A stretch of 25,521 nt of DNA from assembly GCA_910589145.1 (NCBI GenBank), contig CAJUSD010000024.1, positions 1-25,521 on the forward strand, in the 5' to 3' direction. This DNA is from an uncultured Oscillospiraceae bacterium. GTDB lineage: Bacteria > Bacillota > Clostridia > Oscillospirales > Ruminococcaceae. The position numbers and the translations under genes are program-made. The notes below the pieces were generated by a model. That model ran no database searches. It had not been told where the DNA came from and was given only the letters and a program-made list of their open reading frames with translations. Below, piece by piece: positions 1 to 7,875 of the stretch. Position 1 is the first letter of the stretch, and every line of letters begins with the position of its first letter.

Positions 1-28
1 AAAGTATACTTTATTGCAGATTTGTTGT

Positions 29-52
29 AAGCGCCTGCTGTGCGGCTTTTTT
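29..52 (+). terminator. Weak hairpin plus T-run upstream of csrA
   Basis: A short imperfect stem (AAGCGC with GCGGCTT, one bulged G) is followed by six T residues. It may end or attenuate transcription from a gene lying before the window. The csrA ribosome binding site begins only a few bases later and no promoter is visible between them, so partial read-through is likely if the hairpin is a real terminator. Confidence 0.3.
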
Positions 53-74
53 AGTCAAAAGGAGGCATGAGGCC

Positions 75-290
75 ATGTTGTTACTGGGAAGGAACCTGGG
101 AGAAAGCATTGTTATAGGGGACAATATTTACATCAAATTTGTGGAGACAGATAAGAGCGGACAGAAATTTAAGCTTGCCATAGATGCTCCAAGGGATGTA
201 AAAATTTCGCGTGGGGAATTGTATCCGCCAGATACGATTCAGCATAAAAAACTTTCTCAAATAACCACCGGTAAAAAGCCCCCTATGTAA
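75..290 (+). CDS. csrA: Carbon storage regulator CsrA (RsmA family)
   Basis: This is a 71-residue RNA-binding translational regulator that acts as a dimer and blocks ribosome access on target mRNAs. The N-terminus MLLLGRNLGESIVIGDNI fits the family, including the Leu4 and Arg6 RNA contacts. The APRDVKISRGELY segment carries the second RNA-binding arginine (Arg46). A strong AAAGGAGG sequence lies at 58-65, 9 nt before the ATG. The gene sits directly upstream of flagellin, as in many Firmicutes, where CsrA represses flagellin translation and FliW relieves it; a fliW gene is not visible and would be expected just before the window. The C-terminal 15 residues are polar and basic and slightly longer than the family core. 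The family call is secure; its control of this flagellin is inferred from position and leader motifs. Confidence 0.95.
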   Translation: MLLLGRNLGESIVIGDNIYIKFVETDKSGQKFKLAIDAPRDVKISRGELYPPDTIQHKKLSQITTGKKPPM

Positions 291-302
291 TATCAAGCTT
301 TC

Positions 303-360
303 AACATTGCCTAAAGCCAGCGCGCGGTGGAGTGGCAATGTTTGAATAAATATTTTATTT
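303..360 (+). terminator. Hairpin between csrA and flagellin
   Basis: AACATTGCC at 303-311 pairs perfectly with GGCAATGTT at 334-342, with a smaller inner CCA/TGG helix. It is followed by an A/T-rich stretch containing runs of T rather than a clean U-tract. It could end the csrA transcript or be a structured part of a csrA-flagellin transcript. I could not find a convincing sigma-28 promoter between it and flagellin. Confidence 0.45.
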
Positions 361-365
361 TAAAA

Positions 366-428
366 AGCCTTTTCCCTTATGAATGACAGCAGGACGCTAG
401 GGTTCAGGGAAGAAAGGCTGCATGGAGG
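366..428 (+). promoter_or_regulatory. Flagellin mRNA leader with candidate CsrA sites
   Basis: Three GGA motifs lie at 392-394, 408-410 and 424-426, exactly 16 nt apart. The last is inside the flagellin Shine-Dalgarno (ATGGAGG). The first sits in the loop of a small AGC/GCT hairpin at 388-398. A longer stem can form between 366-376 and 407-419 with a 2-nt bulge. CsrA dimers are known to bridge two GGA sites of roughly this spacing, one usually covering the ribosome binding site, as at the B. subtilis hag leader. Binding here is inferred. Confidence 0.55.
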
Positions 429-435
429 TAACATT

Positions 436-2412
436 ATGGGAATGGTAGTTAGAACAAATACCATGGCGCTCAACGCTTATCGTCAGTTGGGCATGAACAA
501 CAATGCTGTAACAAAGTCTCTGGAAAAATTGTCTTCCGGCTTCCGCATTAACCGCGCTGGCGATGACGCTGCTGGATTGGCCATCAGCGAAAAGATGAAA
601 GCACAGATTACTGGTTTAGAGACTGCTTCTGCTAACGCACAGGACGGCATCAGCCTGATCCAGACCGCAGAAGGAAACCTTACCGAAGTTCATTCTATGC
701 TGAACCGTATGGTGGAACTGGCAACTAAGTCCGCCAACGGCACTTATACCCAGACAGAACGTGACGCCCTTCAGGATGAAGTGGATTCTCTTCTCGAAGA
801 AATTAACAGGATTTCCCAATCTGCTAACTTTAACGGAACAAATTTGCTGGATGGAACCTTAGGCTTGAATACTTCTGCATTTACCCTGGGAGGCCCAACA
901 GGTGCTACTAATCCAGAACCCATTGACCTTTCCGGTTTATTAACTGCTTCAACTGATACTACTAATGATCTTCACTTAGGTACAGCAAGCGTTACTGAGC
1001 AGAAACCATCGTTTACTATTGATTTAGGGGACTTTGAAGTTAATAGTGTAACCGGTGCAGGTTCAGCAGTAACTTTAACAATAGGCAGTGTTGCAATTGA
1101 TAGTGTAGCATTTACAACAACACAAACAAGCGGACAGATTGCTACCTCTTTGGCAGCGTCGTTAAATGCGCTTAGTGGTGGTAAAGGTGTTATCATTAAT
1201 GGAGCCCACTATCTGGCTACGACAGATGGAAGTAAGATTAAGTTTGAATATGCGGGAGATCCTGCTAAAACAACTGCGGCAACATCAAATGATGCTATTA
1301 CTGTAACTATGTCAAGCCCTTCCAATACAGTGTCAATTGGTTTGAAAACTCCTGCTAATGCAGCCACAAGCGGCAGCTATAACCATAACACGATAAATGT
1401 AAACAATCCTGTAATGAAGACTGACGGGGAGAGAGCAGGTATTACATTAACGTTAGACGATACAGTCGTAAAAGACGGCAATAAGCTGACGATTGATGGT
1501 AAGACCTTTGTCTTCAAGACAGAAGCAGGCAGTTCTGTTACAGCCGGCGCCGGCGAGGTTTTGATAGATGTAACAACCCCCTCTCTGAATGTAGACTTGA
1601 CCGATAGTGATGAAGTAATTGCCGCTGCAGTGGATTTACTGTCTCACCAAGCGACTGACAACTTCAAAATTGAAGCTAAGAGCGATACACAAATCCACAT
1701 TGACCAACTTGCCAGCAGTACAGAAACTTATGGGACATATCAGGATCTGGTTAATGTCTTTAAGGCAGAGGAACCTGGGAAAGCAGCAGGCAATAAATTG
1801 TCAATTGCGGATAACTCCAAGATTGTTGAGGGCAACTCTATAAAAATTGGCAGCAACACCTATACCTTTGGTGAAGGAACTGATAAGGTTGCTATTGGTG
1901 CAACCAGTGCTGACACTTTGGCTAATCTCCAAAAAGCATTAGAGGAAGACGGCGTTTCTTCTGAAATCGATGCTGACGGAAATCTGGTTGTTTATGGTGA
2001 GGAAGTCTCCGGTTCCGGTCTGGTACTCCAAATCGGCGATACTGCGGACGATTTCAATAAGATGACAGTTGCTGTTAAGAACATGGGTACTGACGGTTTG
2101 GGCTTAACAGGGCTTTCTATTGAAACTGCTGAGTCTTCCAGTGATGCAATTGCCAAGATTAAGACTGCCATTAATACTGTTTCTACCGCACGTGCTGGAA
2201 TGGGTGCCCTCCAAAATCGTTTGGAGCATACCATTAACAACCTGGATGTTGCTGTAGAGAACCTGAGCGCAGCCAACAGCCGTATCCGTGATACCGATAT
2301 GGCCAAGGAAATGATGAACTACACCAAGATGAATGTTCTGGTGCAGTCTGCCCAGGCTATGCTGGCCCAGGCCAATCAGCAGCCTCAAAGCGTGTTGCAG
2401 CTCTTACAATAA
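436..2412 (+). CDS. fliC: Flagellin with large hypervariable central domain
   Basis: This is the structural subunit of the flagellar filament, secreted by the flagellar type III apparatus. The ATG at 436 follows a GGAGGT ribosome binding site; the frame stays open upstream to an ATG at 379, but that stretch looks like leader. The 658-residue product is larger than a typical 270-500 residue flagellin. The N-terminal D0/D1 region (about residues 1-155) has the usual GFRINRAGDDAAGLAIS and NFNGTNLLDG signatures. The C-terminal D1/D0 region (about 565-658) ends in the typical QAMLAQANQQPQSVLQLLQ. The roughly 400-residue middle is Ser/Thr/Asp/Asn-rich and holds two related modules near residues 346-395 and 464-495 resembling flagellin/hook IN motifs. 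Residues matching the TLR5-contact segment (NRMVELA and LLEEINRIS) are kept. The Ser/Thr content and the next gene suggest O-glycosylation, which is inference. Confidence 0.96.
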   Translation: MGMVVRTNTMALNAYRQLGMNNNAVTKSLEKLSSGFRINRAGDDAAGLAISEKMKAQITGLETASANAQDGISLIQTAEGNLTEVHSMLNRMVELATKSANGTYTQTERDALQDEVDSLLEEINRISQSANFNGTNLLDGTLGLNTSAFTLGGPTGATNPEPIDLSGLLTASTDTTNDLHLGTASVTEQKPSFTIDLGDFEVNSVTGAGSAVTLTIGSVAIDSVAFTTTQTSGQIATSLAASLNALSGGKGVIINGAHYLATTDGSKIKFEYAGDPAKTTAATSNDAITVTMSSPSNTVSIGLKTPANAATSGSYNHNTINVNNPVMKTDGERAGITLTLDDTVVKDGNKLTIDGKTFVFKTEAGSSVTAGAGEVLIDVTTPSLNVDLTDSDEVIAAAVDLLSHQATDNFKIEAKSDTQIHIDQLASSTETYGTYQDLVNVFKAEEPGKAAGNKLSIADNSKIVEGNSIKIGSNTYTFGEGTDKVAIGATSADTLANLQKALEEDGVSSEIDADGNLVVYGEEVSGSGLVLQIGDTADDFNKMTVAVKNMGTDGLGLTGLSIETAESSSDAIAKIKTAINTVSTARAGMGALQNRLEHTINNLDVAVENLSAANSRIRDTDMAKEMMNYTKMNVLVQSAQAMLAQANQQPQSVLQLLQ

Positions 2413-2484
2413 TTGTTGCAGAGTTACAACGATGCAAAGTTGATTTTATTGTTTGTATGTTGCCGCGGAACAGCAAACATAAGG

Positions 2485-2517
2485 AAGGAGGGTATGCAAA
2501 GCATACCCTCCTTTTTT
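2485..2517 (+). terminator. Strong terminator after flagellin
   Basis: GGAGGGTATGC at 2487-2497 pairs perfectly with GCATACCCTCC at 2501-2511 around an AAA loop and is followed by six T residues. It should end most flagellin transcripts. The next start codon is only about 30 bases on, so that gene probably depends on read-through or has very compact control signals. Confidence 0.92.
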
Positions 2518-2545
2518 GTAAAAATATATGGAGGCTGGAGAAAAA

Positions 2546-4675
2546 ATGAAGGTAAGATTAAGTGACAGATACAACCGGTATACCCTGTCTATTGGTATGA
2601 TTGTTAAAAATGAGGAAAAAAATCTGCGTGCATGTCTGGAAGCCTTGAAACCGCTGCGGGAGGCGGTTTCAAGCGAGTTAATCATTGTAGATACTGGCTC
2701 AGAGGATGAAACCGTGCAAATTGCCAAGGAGTATACAGAAAAGGTGTATTCTTATGAATGGAACAAGGATTTTGCAGCAGCCCGGAACTATGGGTTAGAC
2801 AGGGCAACGGGACGATGGTTTATGTTTCTGGATGCAGATGAACAGTTAGTTGCCTGTGATGAACTGATTTCCTTTTTAAATACAAAAAGCGAATGGGAGA
2901 ATTATTTTACAGCGGAAATTGTTATCCGCAATTTTGTCAATATAGAAGAAAATAAATATTCAGACTTTACATCAGCACGGATCTTCCGCCTGGATACAGG
3001 AAATCGATTTTCCGGTTCTATTCATGAGGTCCCAAACCGTATTTCTCCTATAAAAAACCTGCTTCAAAGCCGTTTAGATCATTTTGGCTATGTCTATAAA
3101 TCAGAGGAAGCTAAACAGAAGAAGTTTCAGAGGAATAATGAACTTCTGGAAATAGAGCTGGAAAAATCACCTGACGATGTGCGTTTGCTATGTTTATATT
3201 CTGTAAGCTGTCCCGATGAGAAAAGGCTGGGCCTGCTGGAACACTCTAGAGAATTGATAAAGACCCGGCCAGAGCATTATTATTTCCCAGAAACCTATTG
3301 GCGGCTGAACAGGGAGCTAGTCAGACTGCATGAATTTGAAAAAGCAATAGAGATAGGAAAAGAATATAGAAGCTTAACAACGCAGGATCATGTAGGGGAA
3401 ATTGAAATATCCTATAATTTGGCATATGTGTATAGTGAGCTGAATGACTACGAAGCTTCATTGCAGGAATGTGAAAGATATATTGAATTATACAGCCGTT
3501 ACTTGGATAATTCCCTGCTCCAGCAGGAAAACGCCAGTAATGTATGCGAAAAAGCGTTTCCAGCGGTCTATAACACCATTTTCCAACAGATGGCAGAAGC
3601 CCTGCTGAACCTAAACCAATACGAAGAAGCCTTTGAAACCATATTGAAAACGGATTTAACCGTACTTCCGAGGGGATCGGAGCCCCATTTCCTTTATATC
3701 CTTTTTAAAATAATTTGCGACAGTGAACAGTTTGACTGGCTAATTACCGTAGACGAATGGCTGAAAAATCTCCAGCTCCCTTATGAAAGGGAAAAACCCT
3801 ATATCACAAATATTGTTAATATATATCTTCAAACAACAAAAGAAACCAAAATAAGTTTGGGACAGACAAAAAGTACAACAACTTTTGGGCAGCTTCTTTG
3901 CCTTGGCTCTGTTGGAGAAAATTCAGTATGGGAAAACGTCCTTGCTCTACTAACGGAAGAGGATTTGGAAGCAGAAAAATATGGAGCAGTTGCTTTATAT
4001 CAGGCGCTTCAAAACAAAAAAGATCCACTTCCGCTTCTTCGCAGCGCTAAAGCAGAAACCATTCAGAAATGGAACCACTGTTTAGCCAATCAAACAAAGG
4101 ATTTGGATCAGATCGTGCTGGAATATCACTTTGAAAATATAAAAGATGAAATCCTGCTTTGTTTTTGGCTGGTTGACTTGGAAACCTGGATCGTAAATAA
4201 ATGCAAAGAAGAATACCGTCTGCTGTTTGCCCACCGTCTAATTGAAGATGTATCCCAGTATGTAAAGCGAATTTACAGCAAAGAGGTGCTATGCCCTGAA
4301 GGTCTTTATATCCTGCCCTCATATCACCGTTTTGCTTACTGGTGTGGGAAATCCTTAGAAGCAAAATCTCAAGGGGATACCAGCGGTTATATAAAATTTT
4401 TAGGGAAAGCTTCCCATATCTGTCCAGAAATGGCAGAGGTAGTTAAACTGCTTGTAGAAGAAGTCCGTGATAATGATGAGGCATTACAAGCACGAAAGGA
4501 ACAAGAAACCCTTGCCAAAAATATAAAGGGCATTATTGAAAAGTTAATTCTTAACCAAAGTATTGAAGATGCCCGTTCCATTCTAGGCCAATATGAGATG
4601 ATCGCTCCTGACGATCCCGATATTCCTGCACTAAAAGCTGCGCTCGTCCAAAAATCATCCTTTACAGAAGCATAA
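2546..4675 (+). CDS. GT2 glycosyltransferase with TPR-like C-terminal region, probable flagellin glycosylation
   Basis: The N-terminal 100 residues form a family 2 glycosyltransferase nucleotide-sugar fold: LSIGMIVKNEEKNL, then ELIIVDTGSEDET, then WNKDFAAARNYGL, ending in a DxD-type metal site in FMFLDADEQL. The remaining roughly 550 residues are mainly helical with TPR-like stretches (for example ETYWRLNRELVRLHEFEKAIEIG and YNLAYVYSELNDYEASLQECERYIELY), suited to protein binding. The product is 709 residues from the ATG at 2546, which follows GAGGCTGGAG with good spacing; an in-frame ATG at 2528 lacks a ribosome binding site. There is no signal peptide, so it acts in the cytoplasm. Glycosyltransferase genes directly downstream of fliC modify flagellin in Clostridioides difficile and related species; the same role here is inferred from position. 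The sugar donor cannot be told. Confidence 0.85.
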   Translation: MKVRLSDRYNRYTLSIGMIVKNEEKNLRACLEALKPLREAVSSELIIVDTGSEDETVQIAKEYTEKVYSYEWNKDFAAARNYGLDRATGRWFMFLDADEQLVACDELISFLNTKSEWENYFTAEIVIRNFVNIEENKYSDFTSARIFRLDTGNRFSGSIHEVPNRISPIKNLLQSRLDHFGYVYKSEEAKQKKFQRNNELLEIELEKSPDDVRLLCLYSVSCPDEKRLGLLEHSRELIKTRPEHYYFPETYWRLNRELVRLHEFEKAIEIGKEYRSLTTQDHVGEIEISYNLAYVYSELNDYEASLQECERYIELYSRYLDNSLLQQENASNVCEKAFPAVYNTIFQQMAEALLNLNQYEEAFETILKTDLTVLPRGSEPHFLYILFKIICDSEQFDWLITVDEWLKNLQLPYEREKPYITNIVNIYLQTTKETKISLGQTKSTTTFGQLLCLGSVGENSVWENVLALLTEEDLEAEKYGAVALYQALQNKKDPLPLLRSAKAETIQKWNHCLANQTKDLDQIVLEYHFENIKDEILLCFWLVDLETWIVNKCKEEYRLLFAHRLIEDVSQYVKRIYSKEVLCPEGLYILPSYHRFAYWCGKSLEAKSQGDTSGYIKFLGKASHICPEMAEVVKLLVEEVRDNDEALQARKEQETLAKNIKGIIEKLILNQSIEDARSILGQYEMIAPDDPDIPALKAALVQKSSFTEA

Positions 4676-4692
4676 AACAACAGTTTTCCCTA

Positions 4693-4724
4693 ACGCCTGT
4701 CCATTTTAAGGACAGGCGTGTTTC
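4693..4724 (+). terminator. Terminator after glycosyltransferase
   Basis: ACGCCTGTCC at 4693-4702 pairs perfectly with GGACAGGCGT at 4710-4719, with a short loop and a modest T-containing tail. It closes the motility block. Confidence 0.75.
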
Positions 4725-4830
4725 CTCTGAAAATCTTTGTTGTGTCTATTGTATGAAATATAAAATTTAAGTGCAGGATATAGGTAGGGTTATAAAAAGA
4801 TATGCTTAAGGATATGGATTTGGATTAAAC

Positions 4831-4859
4831 TTGACAGACCGGAGGAAAGGGTATACAAT
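4831..4859 (+). promoter_or_regulatory. Near-consensus sigma-A promoter upstream of rnj
   Basis: TTGACA at 4831-4836 and TACAAT at 4854-4859 are separated by exactly 17 bp, one mismatch from consensus. Transcription would start near 4866, about 480 nt before the ribonuclease J start codon. This is one of the best promoter matches in the window. Confidence 0.8.
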
Positions 4860-4865
4860 AGCCCA

Positions 4866-5337
4866 TAGAGAAGTGTTCGTTTCCGGTCTTTAGCATCCTG
4901 AAAGGGATCATTTTGGCAGAAAGCGCTTGTATGCAGGGAACGTAAAGGGGAAGACCCATCTGCATAGAAAAGCATACTGCCCGCAAATCCTGGAACATAG
5001 GCAATCTTATGTATGAAAAAGGAATCTTTTTTGTTTGGAATTGGGCGGACTGTCTTTCCAACAGAAAAGGTTAGAATGGTATTTTGCTATTTTAAAGGTT
5101 TGCCTATAAAGTTTACAGATGCGGGAAGGAAAGCCCCCAGCTCACGGGGGGTACATTTTGTCTGAACAGCTTTGGGAGGAGGAAGTACCCAGGGCCTGTA
5201 TATGTTTATGCAAATTTTTATAAAGCGGCAGATTTATAGGGGAATGGAGAATTTCCCATAAAGATATTAAATTCCAGCGCCCGTCAAAAAGAAATTCAGA
5301 AACGGAAAACAAGTGGTGCTGGCAGCTCATTAGAATT
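4866..5337 (+). other. Structured non-coding stretch: long rnj leader or separate small RNA
   Basis: No convincing gene lies between the promoter and ribonuclease J. Several hairpins are visible: ATCCT-GAAA-GGGAT near 4896; ATGCAG/CTGCAT near 4932-4965, which competes with GTATGC/GCATAC; GCCCCC-AGCTCAC-GGGGGG near 5133-5151; a GGGTAC/GTACCC long-range pair near 5146-5190; TATAAA/TTTATA near 5220-5240; and GGGAA/TTCCC near 5243-5260. None is followed by a clean U-tract. I could not match it to 6S, SRP, RNase P, tmRNA, T-box or a common riboswitch by eye. A 21-codon ORF starting near 5009 has no good ribosome binding site. It may be a 5' leader controlling ribonuclease J or an independent RNA. 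Confidence 0.45.
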
Positions 5338-5349
5338 GGAGGAAAAATA

Positions 5350-7290
5350 GTGGCACAGCAAGAAAAAAAAGCTGCAATGCAGCAGTCTGATGACAAATCG
5401 GCATCAATGCAAAATGGCGAGCCCCATCATAGAAGGCCGTCCTACCGCCGGGGGAGCTCTGCATCAAGGAAAACTTCATCAACATCCAGGAAAGAAAACC
5501 AGCCGGATTCTGCTGCCCAGCAGCAAGGCCAAAGCATATCGCAGGATACCGCCCCTGCCCAAAGTACAGGTTCAAAACAGGGCCAGCGCTCTTCAACAAG
5601 GCGTACAACACGTTCCCCGCGCCAGCAGCGAAAAACCCCTGTTCGGATTATCTCCCTGGGAGGTTTGGGAGAAATCGGAAAGAATATTTACCTGTATGAA
5701 TGTTCTAACGATATTATTGTTGTAGACTGTGGACTTGCATTCCCAGATGATGAATTGTTGGGGGTGGATTTGGTAATCCCGGACTTTTCTTATTTGGAAC
5801 GCAACCGGGATAAGGTTCGGGGCGTAGTCCTTACCCATGGACACGAAGATCATATAGGCTCCCTTCCATATCTGCTGAAACGTTTAAACGTTCCTGTTTA
5901 TGGGACACAGCTTACACTAGGGCTGTTAGCAGGGAAACTGCGGGAACATGGGATTCTGGAGTCCTGTCAGCTTAATGTTGTAAAGCCAAAGGATACCGTT
6001 AAGATGGGCTGTATGGCAGTGGAGTTTATCCATGTCAATCATTCCATCCCTGATGCCTGCGCCCTTGCCATCCATACCCCTGCAGGCGTGATTGTTCATA
6101 CAGGGGACTTTAAAATTGATTATTCCCCCATACAGGGCGGTATTATTGACCTAGCCCGGTTTGGAGAATTGGGGAGCAAAGGCGTTCTTGCCTTAATGGG
6201 GGAATCCACCAATGTGGAGCGTCCCGGTCACACTACCAGCGAACGTAAAGTAGGAGAATCCTTTGAAGCGCTTTTTACCCGCGCTGAAAGGAAACGGATT
6301 ATTATTGCAACATTTGCCTCCAACATCCACCGCATCCAGCAGATTATTTCCGCGGCAGTACAGCATAAGCGGAAAGTTGCAATTTCTGGCAGAAGCATGG
6401 TCAACGCCACCGCTACAGCCCTGGAATTAGGATATTTGGACATTCCTGACGGCATTCTGGTTGACATTGATACCATTGGCAGGTACAGTGATGAACAAAT
6501 GGTGATTATTACCACCGGAAGCCAGGGTGAACCTATGTCGGCTCTTTCAAGAATGGCATTAAGCGATCACAGAAAAGTTGTTGTTACACCAAATGATTTT
6601 ATTATCATATCCGCCACGCCTATCCCTGGAAATGAGAAAACGGCCGGCCGGGTAGTTAATGAACTGATGAAACTGGGCGCCGAGGTTATTTATGAAAAGA
6701 TGTACGAAGTTCACTCCTCCGGTCATGCCTGCCAGGACGAACTTAAACTTATGCTGGGGCTTACCCGTCCTAAATTCTTTATTCCTGTACATGGGGAATA
6801 CAAGCATATGAAAAAACACGCAGAACTTGCTATGTCAATAGGAGTCGCTCCAGATCATATCTTTATAAGCGATGTGGGGAAGGTATTGGAAACTGACGGT
6901 GTAGATATGAAATTTATCGGAACTGTCCCCGCAGGAAGAATTTTGGTCGATGGGCTTGGGGTTGGAGATGTTGGAAGCATTGTACTGCGTGATCGGAAAC
7001 ATCTGGCCCAGGATGGATTAATTGTTGTAGTAGTTGCGTTGGAGGCAGAAAGCGGCTTTATTGTTGCTGGACCGGATATTATTTCAAGAGGCTTTGTGTA
7101 TGTCCGGGAAGCCGAATCAATGATGACAGAGGCCCGAAAAGTTGCAAGGGAAATTATTGAAGACTGCTGTGACAGCGGTACAAGAGAATGGACAAATATT
7201 AAAATGAAATTAAAAGACGATTTGTCTGACTTCTTTTATAATCAGACCAAGCGCAGCCCTATGATTCTGCCTGTTATCCAGCAAGTGTGA
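5350..7290 (+). CDS. rnj: Ribonuclease J (metallo-beta-lactamase/beta-CASP RNase)
   Basis: This is an RNA-degrading enzyme with endonuclease and 5'-3' exonuclease activity in the Firmicute mRNA decay and rRNA maturation machinery. The core starts near residue 97 (VRIISLGGLGEIGKN). The zinc-binding motif HGHEDH is at residues 163-168, followed by GDFKIDYSP and the beta-CASP region (TTGSQGEPMSALSRM) and a C-terminal domain. Translation starts at GTG 5350, with GGAGG at 5338-5342. At 646 residues it is about 90 longer than typical RNase J1; the excess is an N-terminal low-complexity tail rich in Gln, Ser, Arg and Lys, probably disordered. The stop codon overlaps the next gene. It is preceded by a long transcribed leader, which may mean autoregulation, as reported for some RNase genes; that is inference. 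Confidence 0.96.
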   Translation: MAQQEKKAAMQQSDDKSASMQNGEPHHRRPSYRRGSSASRKTSSTSRKENQPDSAAQQQGQSISQDTAPAQSTGSKQGQRSSTRRTTRSPRQQRKTPVRIISLGGLGEIGKNIYLYECSNDIIVVDCGLAFPDDELLGVDLVIPDFSYLERNRDKVRGVVLTHGHEDHIGSLPYLLKRLNVPVYGTQLTLGLLAGKLREHGILESCQLNVVKPKDTVKMGCMAVEFIHVNHSIPDACALAIHTPAGVIVHTGDFKIDYSPIQGGIIDLARFGELGSKGVLALMGESTNVERPGHTTSERKVGESFEALFTRAERKRIIIATFASNIHRIQQIISAAVQHKRKVAISGRSMVNATATALELGYLDIPDGILVDIDTIGRYSDEQMVIITTGSQGEPMSALSRMALSDHRKVVVTPNDFIIISATPIPGNEKTAGRVVNELMKLGAEVIYEKMYEVHSSGHACQDELKLMLGLTRPKFFIPVHGEYKHMKKHAELAMSIGVAPDHIFISDVGKVLETDGVDMKFIGTVPAGRILVDGLGVGDVGSIVLRDRKHLAQDGLIVVVVALEAESGFIVAGPDIISRGFVYVREAESMMTEARKVAREIIEDCCDSGTREWTNIKMKLKDDLSDFFYNQTKRSPMILPVIQQV

Positions 7291-7766
7291 TGATTCTTTT
7301 TCCTTCTGTAAATGACAGGATTTTTTCGTCTAAATCTCAAAAAGAAGTTTGCAGTATATTACAGGAAATTACAGAGCCCCGCTACACATCTTTTATAAAA
7401 GAGTGTGATTTTATTGGGCAGGTGGATGAATTCGGCTTTATGATCTGTCCATACCGATTTCCAAGCCGTAATTCCTTTTTGCCAGTAATAGAAGGGGAAA
7501 TCATCTCTAAAGAGAACGGATCTGAAATTTTGATTAAAATGCGTCTGCACAGGATTGTTTCTATTTTTATGGCTGTATGGTTTGCAGGAGTATTTTTCGC
7601 TTTCCTATTTGGCCTCCTTCTTATGCTGGCAGACGGAATTAAAACTGCATATCCGTTTTTGCTGGTTTCGGGCGGAATGATTGCTGCCGGGCAAATTTTA
7701 GTAAGGCTTTCGTTCCTTTTACCAGCCAGAAAAGCGCTGAAAAAAATTCGTGGATTACTGGAATGA
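7290..7766 (+). CDS. Small membrane protein of unknown function, coupled to rnj
   Basis: This 158-residue protein starts at an ATG that overlaps the ribonuclease J stop as TGATG, a hallmark of translational coupling; a GTG three bases earlier is an alternative. Residues 1-87 are soluble and mixed in character. Two hydrophobic segments follow, at about 89-113 and 120-142, then a basic tail (PARKALKKIRGLLE), suggesting a soluble domain anchored by a helical hairpin with the C-terminus inside. I do not recognise a family with confidence. Co-translation with an RNase that in Bacillus associates with a membrane-bound decay complex makes a membrane-linked role conceivable, but nothing in the sequence proves it. 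Confidence 0.75.
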   Translation: MILFPSVNDRIFSSKSQKEVCSILQEITEPRYTSFIKECDFIGQVDEFGFMICPYRFPSRNSFLPVIEGEIISKENGSEILIKMRLHRIVSIFMAVWFAGVFFAFLFGLLLMLADGIKTAYPFLLVSGGMIAAGQILVRLSFLLPARKALKKIRGLLE

Positions 7767-7769
7767 GAA

Positions 7770-7809
7770 AAGGCTGTATCAGTTCAGGGCAACTGATACA
7801 GCTTTTTTG
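7770..7809 (+). terminator. Terminator of the rnj operon
   Basis: CTGTATCAGTT at 7774-7784 pairs with AACTGATACAG at 7791-7801 around CAGGGC, with flanking A/T pairs and a run of T to 7808. It begins a few bases after the membrane protein stop. Confidence 0.9.
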
Positions 7810-7875
7810 TAATAGGCCATCAAATTATGCTAATTAAATTATAACGATAATTCCATATCCAATGAAAGAATCCTC

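Noticed and set aside
303..342. csrA-flagellin hairpin as a riboswitch
   Set aside because: It is a simple long stem with no conserved aptamer features; a terminator or leader stem is sufficient.
379..435. Earlier ATG for flagellin
   Set aside because: The extra 19 codons have no ribosome binding site, do not resemble a flagellin N-terminus and carry leader-type GGA motifs; the ATG at 436 has GGAGGT and the conserved start.
312..435. Sigma-28 promoter for flagellin
   Set aside because: TAAA occurs at 312-315 and again near 360, but no GCCGATAA-like -10 lies at the required distance, so I did not list a promoter.
4790..5061. Two overlapping - strand ORFs in the region before rnj
   Set aside because: They lack ribosome binding sites, overlap each other and look like chance frames opposite a likely transcribed leader.
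4866..5337. Known RNA classes (SRP RNA, RNase P RNA, tmRNA, T-box, TPP, FMN, SAM or c-di-GMP riboswitch)
   Set aside because: Their conserved core strings were looked for and not found; a partial GGAAGGAAAG similarity to SRP RNA lacks the rest of the domain. 6S RNA could not be excluded.
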